A DNA stretch of 64,000 nucleotides, from contig NZ_BOMM01000022.1 in NCBI RefSeq assembly GCF_016862195.1, positions 186,001 through 250,000 on the forward strand, written 5' to 3'. The DNA comes from Paractinoplanes ferrugineus (lineage in GTDB: Bacteria; Actinomycetota; Actinomycetes; Mycobacteriales; Micromonosporaceae). The notes beneath the pieces were generated by a model, which saw only the letters and a list, made by a program, of their open reading frames with translations, did not search any database and had not been told where the DNA came from. A program made the position numbers and the translations under genes. Positions 1-8,046 of the stretch are shown one piece after another. The first letter of the stretch is position 1. Every line of letters begins with the position of its first letter.

Positions 1-8
1 GCGGGTTA

Positions 9-66
9 GCTCTCGGCTGTCGGTCTGGCTCGCGGCCGGCGGGTCGGCTCTCGGCTGTCGGTCTGG
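9..66. repeat. 20-bp direct repeat pair
   Basis: The same 20 bases (beginning gctctcggct) occur at 9-28 and 47-66, 38 bases apart. They lie just beyond the stop codon of the small minus-strand gene at 83-274. No function is apparent, and the repeat may extend outside the window. Confidence 0.8.
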
Positions 67-82
67 TTTTCGGTCGGCCGGT

Positions 83-274
83 TCAGCTTTCGGTCGGTGG
101 ACGCCACTGCTGGCCGGCGGTCGGTTCGAGGGAGGCGTCGCGCACGATCGTGCTGTCGTCGGTGCGGCCGGTGCCGTCGGGCTCGACCTCGGGGTGGACG
201 GTGCGCAGGTGGTCCGCCATCTCGTCGTCGGCCACCTCGCGGTTGTCGGGCGGGCAGAGGTTGCAGGTCGCCAT
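83..274 (-). CDS. small C2H2 zinc-finger-like protein
   Basis: This is a 63-residue acidic protein. Its N-terminus shows C4-x2-C7 and H22-x4-H27, spaced like a single C2H2 zinc finger (C-x2-C-x14-H-x4-H). The C-terminal half is polar and probably disordered. The ATG at 274-272 follows a GGAG-like stretch and is the natural start, because the longer reading frame upstream is only a shadow of egtD. It lies 116 bases behind egtD on the same strand and could be the last gene of the egt transcript. A role in ergothioneine synthesis is not shown. It could equally be an unrelated small DNA- or RNA-binding protein. The coding call rests on the motif and codon pattern. Confidence 0.6.
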   Translation of the reverse strand: MATCNLCPPDNREVADDEMADHLRTVHPEVEPDGTGRTDDSTIVRDASLEPTAGQQWRPPTES

Positions 275-339
275 CGGGATTCTCCGTCGTCGCGGGCCGG
301 CCGGTTCGGCGCTCAGTATGTCGGTCAGCTCGGCTCGGC

Positions 340-387
340 GCGTGCCGGAACCGCTCGGCCCGGTGCGTGTCGGAACCGCTCGGACCG
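340..387. repeat. imperfect tandem repeat, period 25
   Basis: Two 23-base copies at 340-362 and 365-387 differ at two positions. They fill the gap between the egtD stop codon and the small zinc-finger-like gene. No stable hairpin or T-tract accompanies them, so they are not an obvious terminator. Confidence 0.7.
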
Positions 388-390
388 GCG

Positions 391-1353
391 TCAGACGGCG
401 CGGGCCAGGGAGACGCCGAACAGGTCGTCGCGGTCGGTCCACCAATGGTCGACGGTGAAGCCCGCGTCGGACAGCTCGGCGGCCACTCCGTCGCGGCGGA
501 ACTTGGCGGAGACCTCGGTGCGGATCTCCTCGCCCGCCTTGAAGTCGACCACCAGATCGACCCCCGGGATCGTCACCCGCATCGGCCAGCGCGCCCGCAG
601 GCGCATCTCCACCCATTCCTGCTCCGGCTCCCACAGGGCCACGTGGGCGAAACCCTCCGGGTCGAAGTCGGCGCCGAGGCTGTTGTTCATCACCCGCAGC
701 ACGTTGCGGTTGAAGTCGGCGGTCACGCCCGCGGCGTCGTCGTAGGCCGGGACCACCACGGTCGGGCTCTTCACCAGGTCGGTGCCGAGCAGCAGGTGCT
801 CGCCCGGTTCGAGGACCGCCCGTACGTCGGACAGGAAGGCCGCCCGCTCGGCCGGCACCAGGTTGCCGACCGTCCCGCCCAGGAAGGCGACCAGCCGCGC
901 ACCCCCGCCGGGCAGATGCTTGAGGTGGCGGGTGAGGTCGCCGACTACGTTGTGCACGCGCAGGGCCGGATAGTCGACGCTGATCCGGGCGGTGGCCGCC
1001 TGCAGGGCCGTCGGCGAGACGTCCATCGGGACGTAGGTCTCCAGGGTGCCGGCCGTGGTCAGCGCGTCGAGCAGCAGGCGCGTCTTGGTGGAATAGCCGG
1101 AGCCCAGCTCCAGCAGCGTGCGGGCGCGCGTGTGCCGGGCGATCGAGTCGGCCCGGTCGGTGAGGATCTGACGTTCGGAACGGGTCGGGTAGTACTCCGG
1201 GAGCTCGGTGATCCGCTCGAACAGTTCGCTGCCCCGGGCGTCGTAGAACCACTTCGGCGGCAGCCACTTCGGGTCGGCGGTCAGGCCGGTCAGGACGTCC
1301 GCCCGCAGGGTGCGGGCCAGGTCGTCGGCGTCCAGGTGAACTTCCAGCGTCAT
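391..1353 (-). CDS. egtD: L-histidine N(alpha)-methyltransferase EgtD
   Basis: This 320-residue enzyme trimethylates histidine with S-adenosylmethionine to give hercynine, the first committed step of ergothioneine synthesis. The SAM-binding loop reads ELGSG at residues 82-86, and the following acidic residue is D111 in a MDVS segment. The length matches the EgtD (DUF2260) family. The ATG overlaps the egtC stop by four bases (ATGA), so translation is probably coupled. It is the last enzyme gene of the egtABCD run. An upstream in-frame extension exists but is only egtC read in another frame. Assignment is firm from motif, length and operon. Confidence 0.96.
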   Translation of the reverse strand: MTLEVHLDADDLARTLRADVLTGLTADPKWLPPKWFYDARGSELFERITELPEYYPTRSERQILTDRADSIARHTRARTLLELGSGYSTKTRLLLDALTTAGTLETYVPMDVSPTALQAATARISVDYPALRVHNVVGDLTRHLKHLPGGGARLVAFLGGTVGNLVPAERAAFLSDVRAVLEPGEHLLLGTDLVKSPTVVVPAYDDAAGVTADFNRNVLRVMNNSLGADFDPEGFAHVALWEPEQEWVEMRLRARWPMRVTIPGVDLVVDFKAGEEIRTEVSAKFRRDGVAAELSDAGFTVDHWWTDRDDLFGVSLARAV

Positions 1354-2093
1354 GCTTCTCCCAGCGGAGTCGTGGTGAGCCCGGCAGTCGTGGCGACCAG
1401 CAGCGTGCGGTCGGGCACGGGGCGCCAGGCGGGGTGGTCGTCGAGCGGCTCGGAGGCGACGAGTACGGACCCGGCCTCGGAACGCACCGACAGGGAGTGG
1501 CCGACGGTCGTCGCGACCAGCACGGAACCGTCGGTGAGCAGCAGGTTGAGCCGGGAGCCGGGGGCGGCCGCCTCGACCTCGGCCACGACGAGACGCACCG
1601 CCGCGTCGGGCGGCAGGCCGGCTCGGAGCCGATCGTGGACCAGGGCCCACAGCAGGGCGGCGTCGGTGGGGGCCGCCAGCGTCAGCAGATCCTCCGGCGG
1701 CAGCTGGGCGGCCGGTTTCGCCACCGTGGCCGGCCAACCGGCGACCACCCCGTTGTGGCTGAACAGCCACGGACCGGAACCGAACGGGGCCGACGCGGTC
1801 TCCACCACCGGCATGCCGACGGTCGCGCTGCGCACCGCCGCCAGCACCGCCCCGGAACTGACCGAGGCGGCGAGAGCGGGCAGCGTGGTGTCACTCCAGA
1901 TCGGCGTGCCCCGGCGGTAGCGCACGACCTGTTCACCGAGGTGGAACCCGACCCCGAATCCGTCGGCGTTGATCGTGCCCCCGCCGCGCATGTCGCGCGG
2001 CGCCCAGGACTGGCGCACCAGGGAATGGGGCGGATCGAAGAGCCAGCGAGCCAACGGTACGGGCGGCCCGAGGTAGGCCAGGTGTCGGCACAT
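1350..2093 (-). CDS. egtC: gamma-glutamyl hercynylcysteine sulfoxide hydrolase EgtC
   Basis: This 247-residue class-II (Ntn-type) amidohydrolase removes glutamate from gamma-glutamyl-hercynylcysteine sulfoxide in ergothioneine synthesis. The protein starts MCRHLAYLG, so Cys2 becomes the N-terminal nucleophile after removal of methionine. The conserved GFGVGF and SHNGV segments of glutamine-amidotransferase folds follow. Its ATG overlaps the egtB stop by one base (TGATG), and its own stop overlaps egtD. The start at 2093 is decided by the catalytic cysteine, since any upstream start would bury it. Confidence 0.95.
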   Translation of the reverse strand: MCRHLAYLGPPVPLARWLFDPPHSLVRQSWAPRDMRGGGTINADGFGVGFHLGEQVVRYRRGTPIWSDTTLPALAASVSSGAVLAAVRSATVGMPVVETASAPFGSGPWLFSHNGVVAGWPATVAKPAAQLPPEDLLTLAAPTDAALLWALVHDRLRAGLPPDAAVRLVVAEVEAAAPGSRLNLLLTDGSVLVATTVGHSLSVRSEAGSVLVASEPLDDHPAWRPVPDRTLLVATTAGLTTTPLGEA

Positions 2094-3382
2094 CACGCGT
2101 CCCGGGCGCAGCGGAACCCGCTGAAGATCTGCCGGCGGATCGGGTAGTCCCAGTTGCGGAACGTGCCACGGACGGCGGAGCGGTCGGTGCCGAACGACCC
2201 GCCACGCAGCACCTTGTAGTCGGCGCCGAAGAAGACTTCGGAGTATTCGCGGTAGGGGAACGCGGTGAAGCCCGGGTAACCGTGGAAGTCGGTCGACACC
2301 CACTCCCACACGTCGCCGATCAGCTGGTGCACGCCGAGCGGCGAGGCACCCGCGGGATAGGCGCCGACCGGAGCCGGTTGCAGGTGCCGCTGCCCGAGGT
2401 TGGCGTGCTCGGCGGCCGGCGGGTCGTCGCCCCACGGATAGCGCCGGGAGCGCCCGGTGGCGGGATCCCAGCGGGCCGCCTTCTCCCATTCGGCCTCGGT
2501 GGGAAGCCGCCGGCCGGCCCACGCGGCGAAGGCGGCGGCCTCGTACCAGCAGACGTGCACGACCGGTTCGTCCGGATCGATGGGGACCGCCCGACCGAAT
2601 CGGATCAGGTGGCCGTCCGGGGTCCAGTGCTCCGGCCGGGTCAGCCCGGCGGTCTGCCGGTGCGACCAGCCGGCCGGGGTCCACCAGCGCGGGTCGTCGT
2701 AGCCCCCGGCGTCGATGAACTCCTGGTATCGCCCGTTCGTCACCGGCGCCCGGTCGAGGTGGAACGGGGGGACGAAGACCCGGTGCGCCGGTCGCTCGTT
2801 GTCGAGCGCCCACGCCTCGGTGCTGGTTCCCATCTCGAAGTCACCGCCGGGCACGAACACCTCGCCGCCGACCGGGGTGGCGGGCGACGGCGGCGGCGGG
2901 GCGGACAGGACGGGCACACCGGCCCGCAGCTGATGAGTGGCGAGCATGGTCTCGTCGTGCTGCTGCTCGTGCTGCACGATCATGCCGAAGGCGAAGGCCC
3001 GCTCGACCAGCCGCGCACCCTCCAGCGGGGCGTGATCGAGCACGTCGAGCACCTTGTCGCGCACCGTCGCCACATAACGCCGGGCCTCATCCGGGTTGAG
3101 CAGCGGCAACCGGGTGCGGTCGCGGCGGGCGTGCTTGAACGCGTCGTACAGCTCGTCGATGTCGTGCCGCACCGGCTCGCGCCCGCCGACGTCGCGGACC
3201 AGCCAGAGCTCCTCCTGGTTGCCGACGTGCGCGAGGTCCCAGACCAGGGGTGACATGAGCGGGGAGTGCTGCCGGACGAGGTCGCCCTCGTCGACGGCCT
3301 CGGTGAGCAGGGTGGTGCGGTCGCGGGCCCGGCCGAGCTCGGTGGCGACCAGATCACGTAAACGGTTCGTCTCGACGGTCAC
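2093..3382 (-). CDS. egtB: hercynine oxygenase EgtB
   Basis: This 429-residue iron-dependent sulfoxide synthase joins hercynine to gamma-glutamylcysteine. An N-terminal DinB-like domain supplies the probable three-histidine iron site, H52 (in DLAHVGN) and H138/H142 (HEQQH). The C-terminal half is a formylglycine-generating-enzyme-like domain with GDVWEW, LRGGSFGT and a closing SGFRCA. The start is GTG at 3382-3380 and overlaps the egtA stop by four bases. Use of gamma-glutamylcysteine rather than cysteine is inferred from the presence of egtA and egtC in the same operon. Confidence 0.96.
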   Translation of the reverse strand: MTVETNRLRDLVATELGRARDRTTLLTEAVDEGDLVRQHSPLMSPLVWDLAHVGNQEELWLVRDVGGREPVRHDIDELYDAFKHARRDRTRLPLLNPDEARRYVATVRDKVLDVLDHAPLEGARLVERAFAFGMIVQHEQQHDETMLATHQLRAGVPVLSAPPPPSPATPVGGEVFVPGGDFEMGTSTEAWALDNERPAHRVFVPPFHLDRAPVTNGRYQEFIDAGGYDDPRWWTPAGWSHRQTAGLTRPEHWTPDGHLIRFGRAVPIDPDEPVVHVCWYEAAAFAAWAGRRLPTEAEWEKAARWDPATGRSRRYPWGDDPPAAEHANLGQRHLQPAPVGAYPAGASPLGVHQLIGDVWEWVSTDFHGYPGFTAFPYREYSEVFFGADYKVLRGGSFGTDRSAVRGTFRNWDYPIRRQIFSGFRCARDA

Positions 3383-4608
3383 GATGGCTCCTCGGCGCCG
3401 AGCCGGCGCTCGGCGGTCTCGATGACGTGATTGCGGACGGCCGCGCTCAGACCGCTGCGGTCTAGATGGCGGCCGGCCAGGTGGGTCAGGGCCTCGGCGG
3501 CGCGCCGCAGCGCGCGATCCCGCAGACCCGAGCTGTACGCGATGTGCCAGCGTTCCGCCACCGGGGCCGCGAGCTCGAGGGCGGCCTCGGTGATGTGCCG
3601 GTCGGACAACAGCGCGTCGAGGATCGCGACCGGCACGATCCAGTCGCCGCCGGGCTGGCAGTCGAGGTAGCGCACCTCGAGGTAGCCGCGCGGGCGCACC
3701 GGCGGGAACAGGGTGCTCAGGTGGTAGTCGACGTCGGCCGCGGTGAGCGGGTCGGGCAGCGCCCCATCGGCCCAGTCGCCGAGCGTCGCGCCCGGCGGCG
3801 GGTCCCAGCAGTCACCGGCGCGCCGCACGCACAGCAGCGGAGCGGTCAGGGCGTATCGCACCCAACCGGCCGCCGGGTCGCCGGGCGGCCCGACCGGCGG
3901 GTGGCTGATCCGCGGGTCCACGCCCCACCAGGCGGCCATCCGGGCCGAGGCGAGCCCGGTGTCCCGGCCGGCGTGCCGGCGGGAGTTGGCGAAGAGGGCC
4001 ACCAGCGGCGGGCCGAGGGCCTGCACCGCACGCCATCGCGTGGGTAGCTCGGCGGCCGGGCCGGCGTCGAAGCAGGCCTGCAGCCCGGCGGTGCTGCCCA
4101 TCATGGTGCGGCCGTGCCGGCCGCGGGCGTCGAAGACGCGCTCCATGGCGGCGTAACGCGGGGTGTCGAGAAGGCGGCGGGGCGAACGGTACGGGTCGAT
4201 GCCGTGCCGGCCCAGGACGAGCCCGGCGTCGTCGAGCAGCGCCGTGAGGTGCTCGATGTCCGCGTCGACCGCCGCGTGCAACGCGGCGAGCGAGGGGGCC
4301 GGGGCCGAGGAGATCTCGATCTGCCCGCCCGGTTCGAGAGTTATCTGACCACCGGCGGGCAGCGGATCGGGGGGATGGGTGGGGTCGAGAACCGCGGGGG
4401 TGTGCCGGCCGAGGGCCCGTCGCAGGGTGGCGACGTCGAGCGGGGCCTGGGGTGCGGCGGCGTGGTGCAGGGTCCATTCGAGCTCGGCGCCGACCCGTTC
4501 GGGTGGGCCGGTCTTGAAGCAGATGGCGCGGATGTGCGCTTCCACTTCCTCCTGGGTGCGCAGCCGGCGGCCGGTGGCCGCGGCGGCGTCGTGGTCGAGC
4601 GTCGTCAT
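3379..4608 (-). CDS. egtA: glutamate-cysteine ligase EgtA
   Basis: This 409-residue protein of the GCS2 family makes gamma-glutamylcysteine, the sulfur donor used by EgtB. Family segments are visible: GAELEW near residue 40, a glycine-rich EPGGQIEIS strand, TAGLQACFD, and RYLDCQPG near residue 310. The ATG at 4608 is preceded by GGGAG at a usable distance. A longer frame reaching 4797 has atypical sequence and no better ribosome site. It is the first gene of egtABCD. No egtE (C-S lyase) lies in the window, so the last step must be encoded elsewhere or carried out by a generic PLP enzyme. Confidence 0.93.
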   Translation of the reverse strand: MTTLDHDAAAATGRRLRTQEEVEAHIRAICFKTGPPERVGAELEWTLHHAAAPQAPLDVATLRRALGRHTPAVLDPTHPPDPLPAGGQITLEPGGQIEISSAPAPSLAALHAAVDADIEHLTALLDDAGLVLGRHGIDPYRSPRRLLDTPRYAAMERVFDARGRHGRTMMGSTAGLQACFDAGPAAELPTRWRAVQALGPPLVALFANSRRHAGRDTGLASARMAAWWGVDPRISHPPVGPPGDPAAGWVRYALTAPLLCVRRAGDCWDPPPGATLGDWADGALPDPLTAADVDYHLSTLFPPVRPRGYLEVRYLDCQPGGDWIVPVAILDALLSDRHITEAALELAAPVAERWHIAYSSGLRDRALRRAAEALTHLAGRHLDRSGLSAAVRNHVIETAERRLGAEEPS

Positions 4609-4629
4609 CAGACGGACTCCCGTCGTCAC

Positions 4630-4642
4630 GAGACGTAGTCTC
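4630..4642. promoter_or_regulatory. palindrome upstream of egtA (possible operator)
   Basis: GAGAC-GTA-GTCTC is a perfect 5-3-5 inverted repeat located 22-34 bases before the egtA start codon. That position suits a repressor or activator site for the ergothioneine operon. No regulator gene is adjacent, so the binding factor is unknown. Confidence 0.35.
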
Positions 4643-4850
4643 TTGATTACCTCGGTGGCCGACACTACGACGGGGGTACGACAAACTCGGGAACGTGGTG
4701 GGAGCACCACGCGTCGGTGAGTGGTCCTTCCAGCGCCTTTACGGGTGAAGGTGACCTGTGTCACTAGCGGGACCGGGGCGGCACGCGAGACGATCACAGT
4801 GGGTCACGAAACCGCCCGGGCGGCCCAATGTCGGGGTGGCCCGCACCCGC

Positions 4851-4856
4851 TAGGAT
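4851..4856 (+). promoter_or_regulatory. -10 hexamer TAGGAT
   Basis: TAGGAT fits the actinobacterial -10 consensus (TANNNT). It ends eight bases before an ATG at 4865. A weak -35 (TGTCGG, 4829-4834) lies 16 bases upstream. It could drive the 22-residue leader peptide and the glycosyltransferase operon. Confidence 0.4.
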
Positions 4857-4864
4857 CTGTTTCC

Positions 4865-4933
4865 ATGCTGTGTCGCCTTCTTCGTAGTCAACCGCCCCGC
4901 TCCGTGCCGGAAGGCGTGCCGGCGAAGTGGTGA
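4865..4933 (+). CDS. possible 22-residue leader peptide
   Basis: This short frame begins MLCRLLRS and ends at a TGA that overlaps the GTG start codons of the following glycosyltransferase (AAGTGGTGA). Its ATG sits where transcription from the TAGGAT hexamer would begin, so it could be translated as a leaderless message and couple translation to the next gene. It is rich in arginine and proline. It may be chance, because the peptide is very short and no homologue can be tested here. Confidence 0.3.
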   Translation: MLCRLLRSQPPRSVPEGVPAKW

Positions 4934-7200
4934 CCCCACGGCTCAGCATCGTCGTCCCGTTCTACAACGTCGAGCGATACATCGCCGATTGTCTTGACTC
5001 CCTGCGGCGGCAGACGTTCACCGATTTCGAGGTGCTCCTCGTCGACGACGGTTCGAAGGACGACAGTGTCGAGGCGGCTCGCGACTTCTGTGCCCGCGAC
5101 TCCCGTTTCCGCCTGATCACCCAGGAGAACCAGGGCCTGGGTCCGGCCCGTAACACCGGTGTCACGCACGCCCAGGGTGACTATCTGACCTTCGTGGACA
5201 GTGACGACCTGGTGCCCCGGCACGCGTACGAGATGATGATCCGTTCGCTGGACGAGACCGCCTCGCAGATCGCCGCCGGTAACGCCCGCCGGTTCAACAA
5301 CACCTCCGGCGTACGGCAGTCGTTCGTGCACCAGAAGCCGTTCGCCAAGGATCTGGCCCCCACCGACGTCTATGAGCACCCGACGCTGGCGACCGACCGC
5401 ATGGTGTGGAACAAGGTCTATCGGCGCACGTTCTGGGACCAGTTCAAGTACGAGTTCCCGGCCATCCGGTACGAGGACTACCCCATCACTCTGCGTGCCT
5501 ATCTGGATGCCATCACCGTCGACTGCATCGCCGCTCCGGTCTACTACTGGCGCGAGCGCGAGTCCGGTGAGTCGATCACCCAGCTCAAGTTCCAGTACGG
5601 CAACCTGGCCGACCGGGTGACCTCCGCCGAGATGGTCCTCAAGCTGCTCGACCGGGCGCCCGAGCTGCGGCACCGGGTGCAGAAGCACCTCGCCCTGATC
5701 GACCTGGCCACGGTGGTGCAGGCGTTCGCCACGGCCGACGACGACGAGCTCCAGCCGCTGCTGGCCCTGGCCCGCCGGCTCAGCTCGAAGTTCGACCCGC
5801 GGATCGTCCGCGAGGTGGCCACCCTGCAGCGGCTCGAGTACGAGGCGCTGGAGGCCGGCGACACCGAGCTGCTGCGCCGGCTGGCCCGGTTCCGCGCCGA
5901 GGGGCACGGCCTGGTCCCGGCCCGGCGGCACCCGACGCTGCCCTGGCGGTACGAGAGTCAGTACCCGGGCCTGCGGGACTCCAAGCTGCCGGCCGCCATC
6001 TACCGGCTGCCCAACGACGAGCTCGACGTGCGCGCCCTGAGCACCGACGTCGAGTGGACCGACGACGAGCTGGTCATCCGGGGCACCGCCGAGATCACCC
6101 ACCTCACCGCCGACGAGGGCACCTCGGTGCGCATGTCCCTGGTCTGCGGCCGCCGCACGCAGCGCCTGCCGGTCACCATCACCGAGGCCGAGGCGCCGCT
6201 CGTCGGCTTCGAGACCCGGGTGCCCCGCGCGATGCTGGCCGGGCTGCCCAACTGGGCCGCCACGGCCTGGATCTCGGTGGAGATGCGCAGCGGACTGGTG
6301 CGCCGGCGCGGCGCGCTCAAGCCGAGCCCGCTGCAGTATGCCGACGGTGCGTGGGTCGCCGGCCGCTGGATCCAGCCGGTCCGCTCCGGCAACGGCCGGC
6401 TCAGCCTGCAGATCCGCACCGGTTCGGCCGAGCTGACCGGGGCCGAGGTCGACGGCGACACCCTGATCCTGACCGGCCGCATCCCGGCCAAGATGACCTC
6501 CCCGACGTTGCGGCTGGCGCGCTCGGCGGGGGACATCCAGGTGCCGCTGCAACGCCGGTCCGGGGGCGCCCAGCCGCGCATCCCGAAGCAGCGCGGCCGG
6601 GAGTCGATGGACGAGTTCGAGGCCCGGGTCCCGTTCGACGACCTGATCGACACCGTCAACCCCGACGACCCCTTCCTGGATCGTACGGTCCTGGTGCCCC
6701 GCATCCACGACGGCGAGGAGAAGCAGCTGATCGTCGTCACCGGGATCAACCACGGCCTGATGACGCCGCGCGGCGACCGGGTGATCAGCCTGACCCGTTC
6801 CCCGGGGCAATACCTGAACGTGGTGGAGAGTCCGGCCCGGGTCACCGCCGACCGCATCGAGGTCGCCGGCGACCGGGTGACCGTGTCCGGGCCGCGCTGG
6901 CGCAACGTGTCCTACGACAACGTCACCTGGCGGCGCTTCCTGCCCAACTCCGACGACGGCATCGACGCCACCGTCACGGTGACGCTCGACGACGAGCGGT
7001 GGAGCGCCGAGGCCGACGTGACGACGATGACCGGCAGTGACGGCGACGACCCGTACAAGTGGACGCTGTTCGCCGACCGGCCGCACGCCTCGCCGTACGC
7101 TGTGCTGTCCGACTCGTTCCTGCTGACCAGCCTGCCCCTCAAGGTCGGCACGTTCACCCTGCTCGCCCGCTCCGGCATCTTGCACCTGGAAACGGACTGA
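4927..7200 (+). CDS. family 2 glycosyltransferase with large C-terminal region
   Basis: This 757-residue protein has a GT-A glycosyltransferase domain in about residues 5-240. It shows RLSIVVPFYN, LLVDDGSKD (38-45) and the metal/nucleotide-sugar motif DSDD at 91-94. The remaining 500 residues are beta-rich and lack a recognised catalytic motif. They resemble accessory regions of transferases that build teichoic-acid-like or other surface glycans. The start is GTG 4927 or the adjacent GTG 4930, with a GGAAGG sequence upstream. It heads a tight three-gene set with only three bases to the next gene. Donor and acceptor sugars cannot be read from the sequence. Confidence 0.85.
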   Translation: MVTPRLSIVVPFYNVERYIADCLDSLRRQTFTDFEVLLVDDGSKDDSVEAARDFCARDSRFRLITQENQGLGPARNTGVTHAQGDYLTFVDSDDLVPRHAYEMMIRSLDETASQIAAGNARRFNNTSGVRQSFVHQKPFAKDLAPTDVYEHPTLATDRMVWNKVYRRTFWDQFKYEFPAIRYEDYPITLRAYLDAITVDCIAAPVYYWRERESGESITQLKFQYGNLADRVTSAEMVLKLLDRAPELRHRVQKHLALIDLATVVQAFATADDDELQPLLALARRLSSKFDPRIVREVATLQRLEYEALEAGDTELLRRLARFRAEGHGLVPARRHPTLPWRYESQYPGLRDSKLPAAIYRLPNDELDVRALSTDVEWTDDELVIRGTAEITHLTADEGTSVRMSLVCGRRTQRLPVTITEAEAPLVGFETRVPRAMLAGLPNWAATAWISVEMRSGLVRRRGALKPSPLQYADGAWVAGRWIQPVRSGNGRLSLQIRTGSAELTGAEVDGDTLILTGRIPAKMTSPTLRLARSAGDIQVPLQRRSGGAQPRIPKQRGRESMDEFEARVPFDDLIDTVNPDDPFLDRTVLVPRIHDGEEKQLIVVTGINHGLMTPRGDRVISLTRSPGQYLNVVESPARVTADRIEVAGDRVTVSGPRWRNVSYDNVTWRRFLPNSDDGIDATVTVTLDDERWSAEADVTTMTGSDGDDPYKWTLFADRPHASPYAVLSDSFLLTSLPLKVGTFTLLARSGILHLETD

Positions 7201-7203
7201 TCC

Positions 7204-8046
7204 GTGCATCACCACAACTGGTATTACGGCCAGCAGCACATCCTGGCCCGTTACTGCGGTCTGCCCGACGACTTCCCGCCACCCATCCCCGGTTACCTCC
7301 AGCACGGCTGGAACGTGGGCTGCGGCTGGAACCCGGCGCACGAGTTCTTCGACGGCGCCTGGCGGTACGTCTGGAGCGACGCGCCCCGCCGCCGCGGCCA
7401 CTCGCTGGGCCGGCGCAACTACTCGGTGGTCGGCGCCCCGATGCTCTATCTGATGGACCTCGAGCCCGAGCTGGGCCTGACTCCCGAGCCGGAGCGCAAG
7501 GGCACGCTGTGGTTCCTGTTCCACGGCTGGGACGCCCCGGGCATCGGCGCCAACATCCACGGTGACCACCAGCGGCTGATCGACGAGATCAACGAGACCG
7601 AGACCGAGCCGGTCACGATCAGCCTCTACTACACCGAGTACAAGCGCCCCGAGGTCCGCAAGGTCTACGAGGACGCCGGCTTCGACGTGATCTGCTTCGG
7701 CGAGCGCGGCTGGAACTACGAGGGCACCGACCGGCAGTTCCTTTACAAGCAGCTCAAAGCGTTCCGCCGGTTCAAGCGGGTGGCCAGCAACCGGCTCGCG
7801 ACCGCCATCTTCTACGGTGTCGCGGCGGGTTGTCAGCCGGCCGTCTACGGCGACGCGATGGAGCTCGAGGGCGACAACCCGCTGTTCGGCGGGCAGACCC
7901 GCATCGCCCGGCTCTGGCCGGACATGCTGGGCAAGGACATCGACATGGCCACCGCCCGGGCCATCACCGACGACGAACTCGGCCAGAAGTACATCATGCC
8001 GCCCGCTGAGATGCGCATGCTCTTCGATTGGAACCAGCGTGACTGA
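7204..8046 (+). CDS. conserved-looking protein of glycan cluster, function unknown
   Basis: This 280-residue protein starts from GTG 7204, three bases after the glycosyltransferase. It opens with an aromatic and histidine-rich segment (HHHNWYYGQQ) followed by IPGYLQHGWN. It has no signal peptide or membrane helix. Later segments (FHGWDAPG, ISLYYTEYK) have the alternating character of a Rossmann or GT-B-like fold, as in glycerophosphate- or sugar-transferases. That is a resemblance by eye, not an identified family. It is probably a second transferase or modifying enzyme for the same glycan, given the operon. The last eight bases overlap the next gene. Confidence 0.65.
   Translation: MHHHNWYYGQQHILARYCGLPDDFPPPIPGYLQHGWNVGCGWNPAHEFFDGAWRYVWSDAPRRRGHSLGRRNYSVVGAPMLYLMDLEPELGLTPEPERKGTLWFLFHGWDAPGIGANIHGDHQRLIDEINETETEPVTISLYYTEYKRPEVRKVYEDAGFDVICFGERGWNYEGTDRQFLYKQLKAFRRFKRVASNRLATAIFYGVAAGCQPAVYGDAMELEGDNPLFGGQTRIARLWPDMLGKDIDMATARAITDDELGQKYIMPPAEMRMLFDWNQRD

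Larger units (their letters stand above)
4609..4926. other. divergent intergenic region egtA / glycosyltransferase
   Basis: This 318-base gap carries the egtA promoter on the minus strand and a plus-strand promoter for the glycan genes. It contains a 13-base palindrome close to egtA (4630-4642), a 6-4-6 inverted repeat at 4695-4710, a TAGGAT hexamer at 4851 and a short reading frame at 4865-4933. No RNA family was recognised. Confidence 0.7.

Noticed and set aside
4695..4710. GTGGTG-GGAG-CACCAC inverted repeat as an operator or terminator
   Set aside because: A six-base GC stem is common by chance here, and it is not well placed for either flanking gene.
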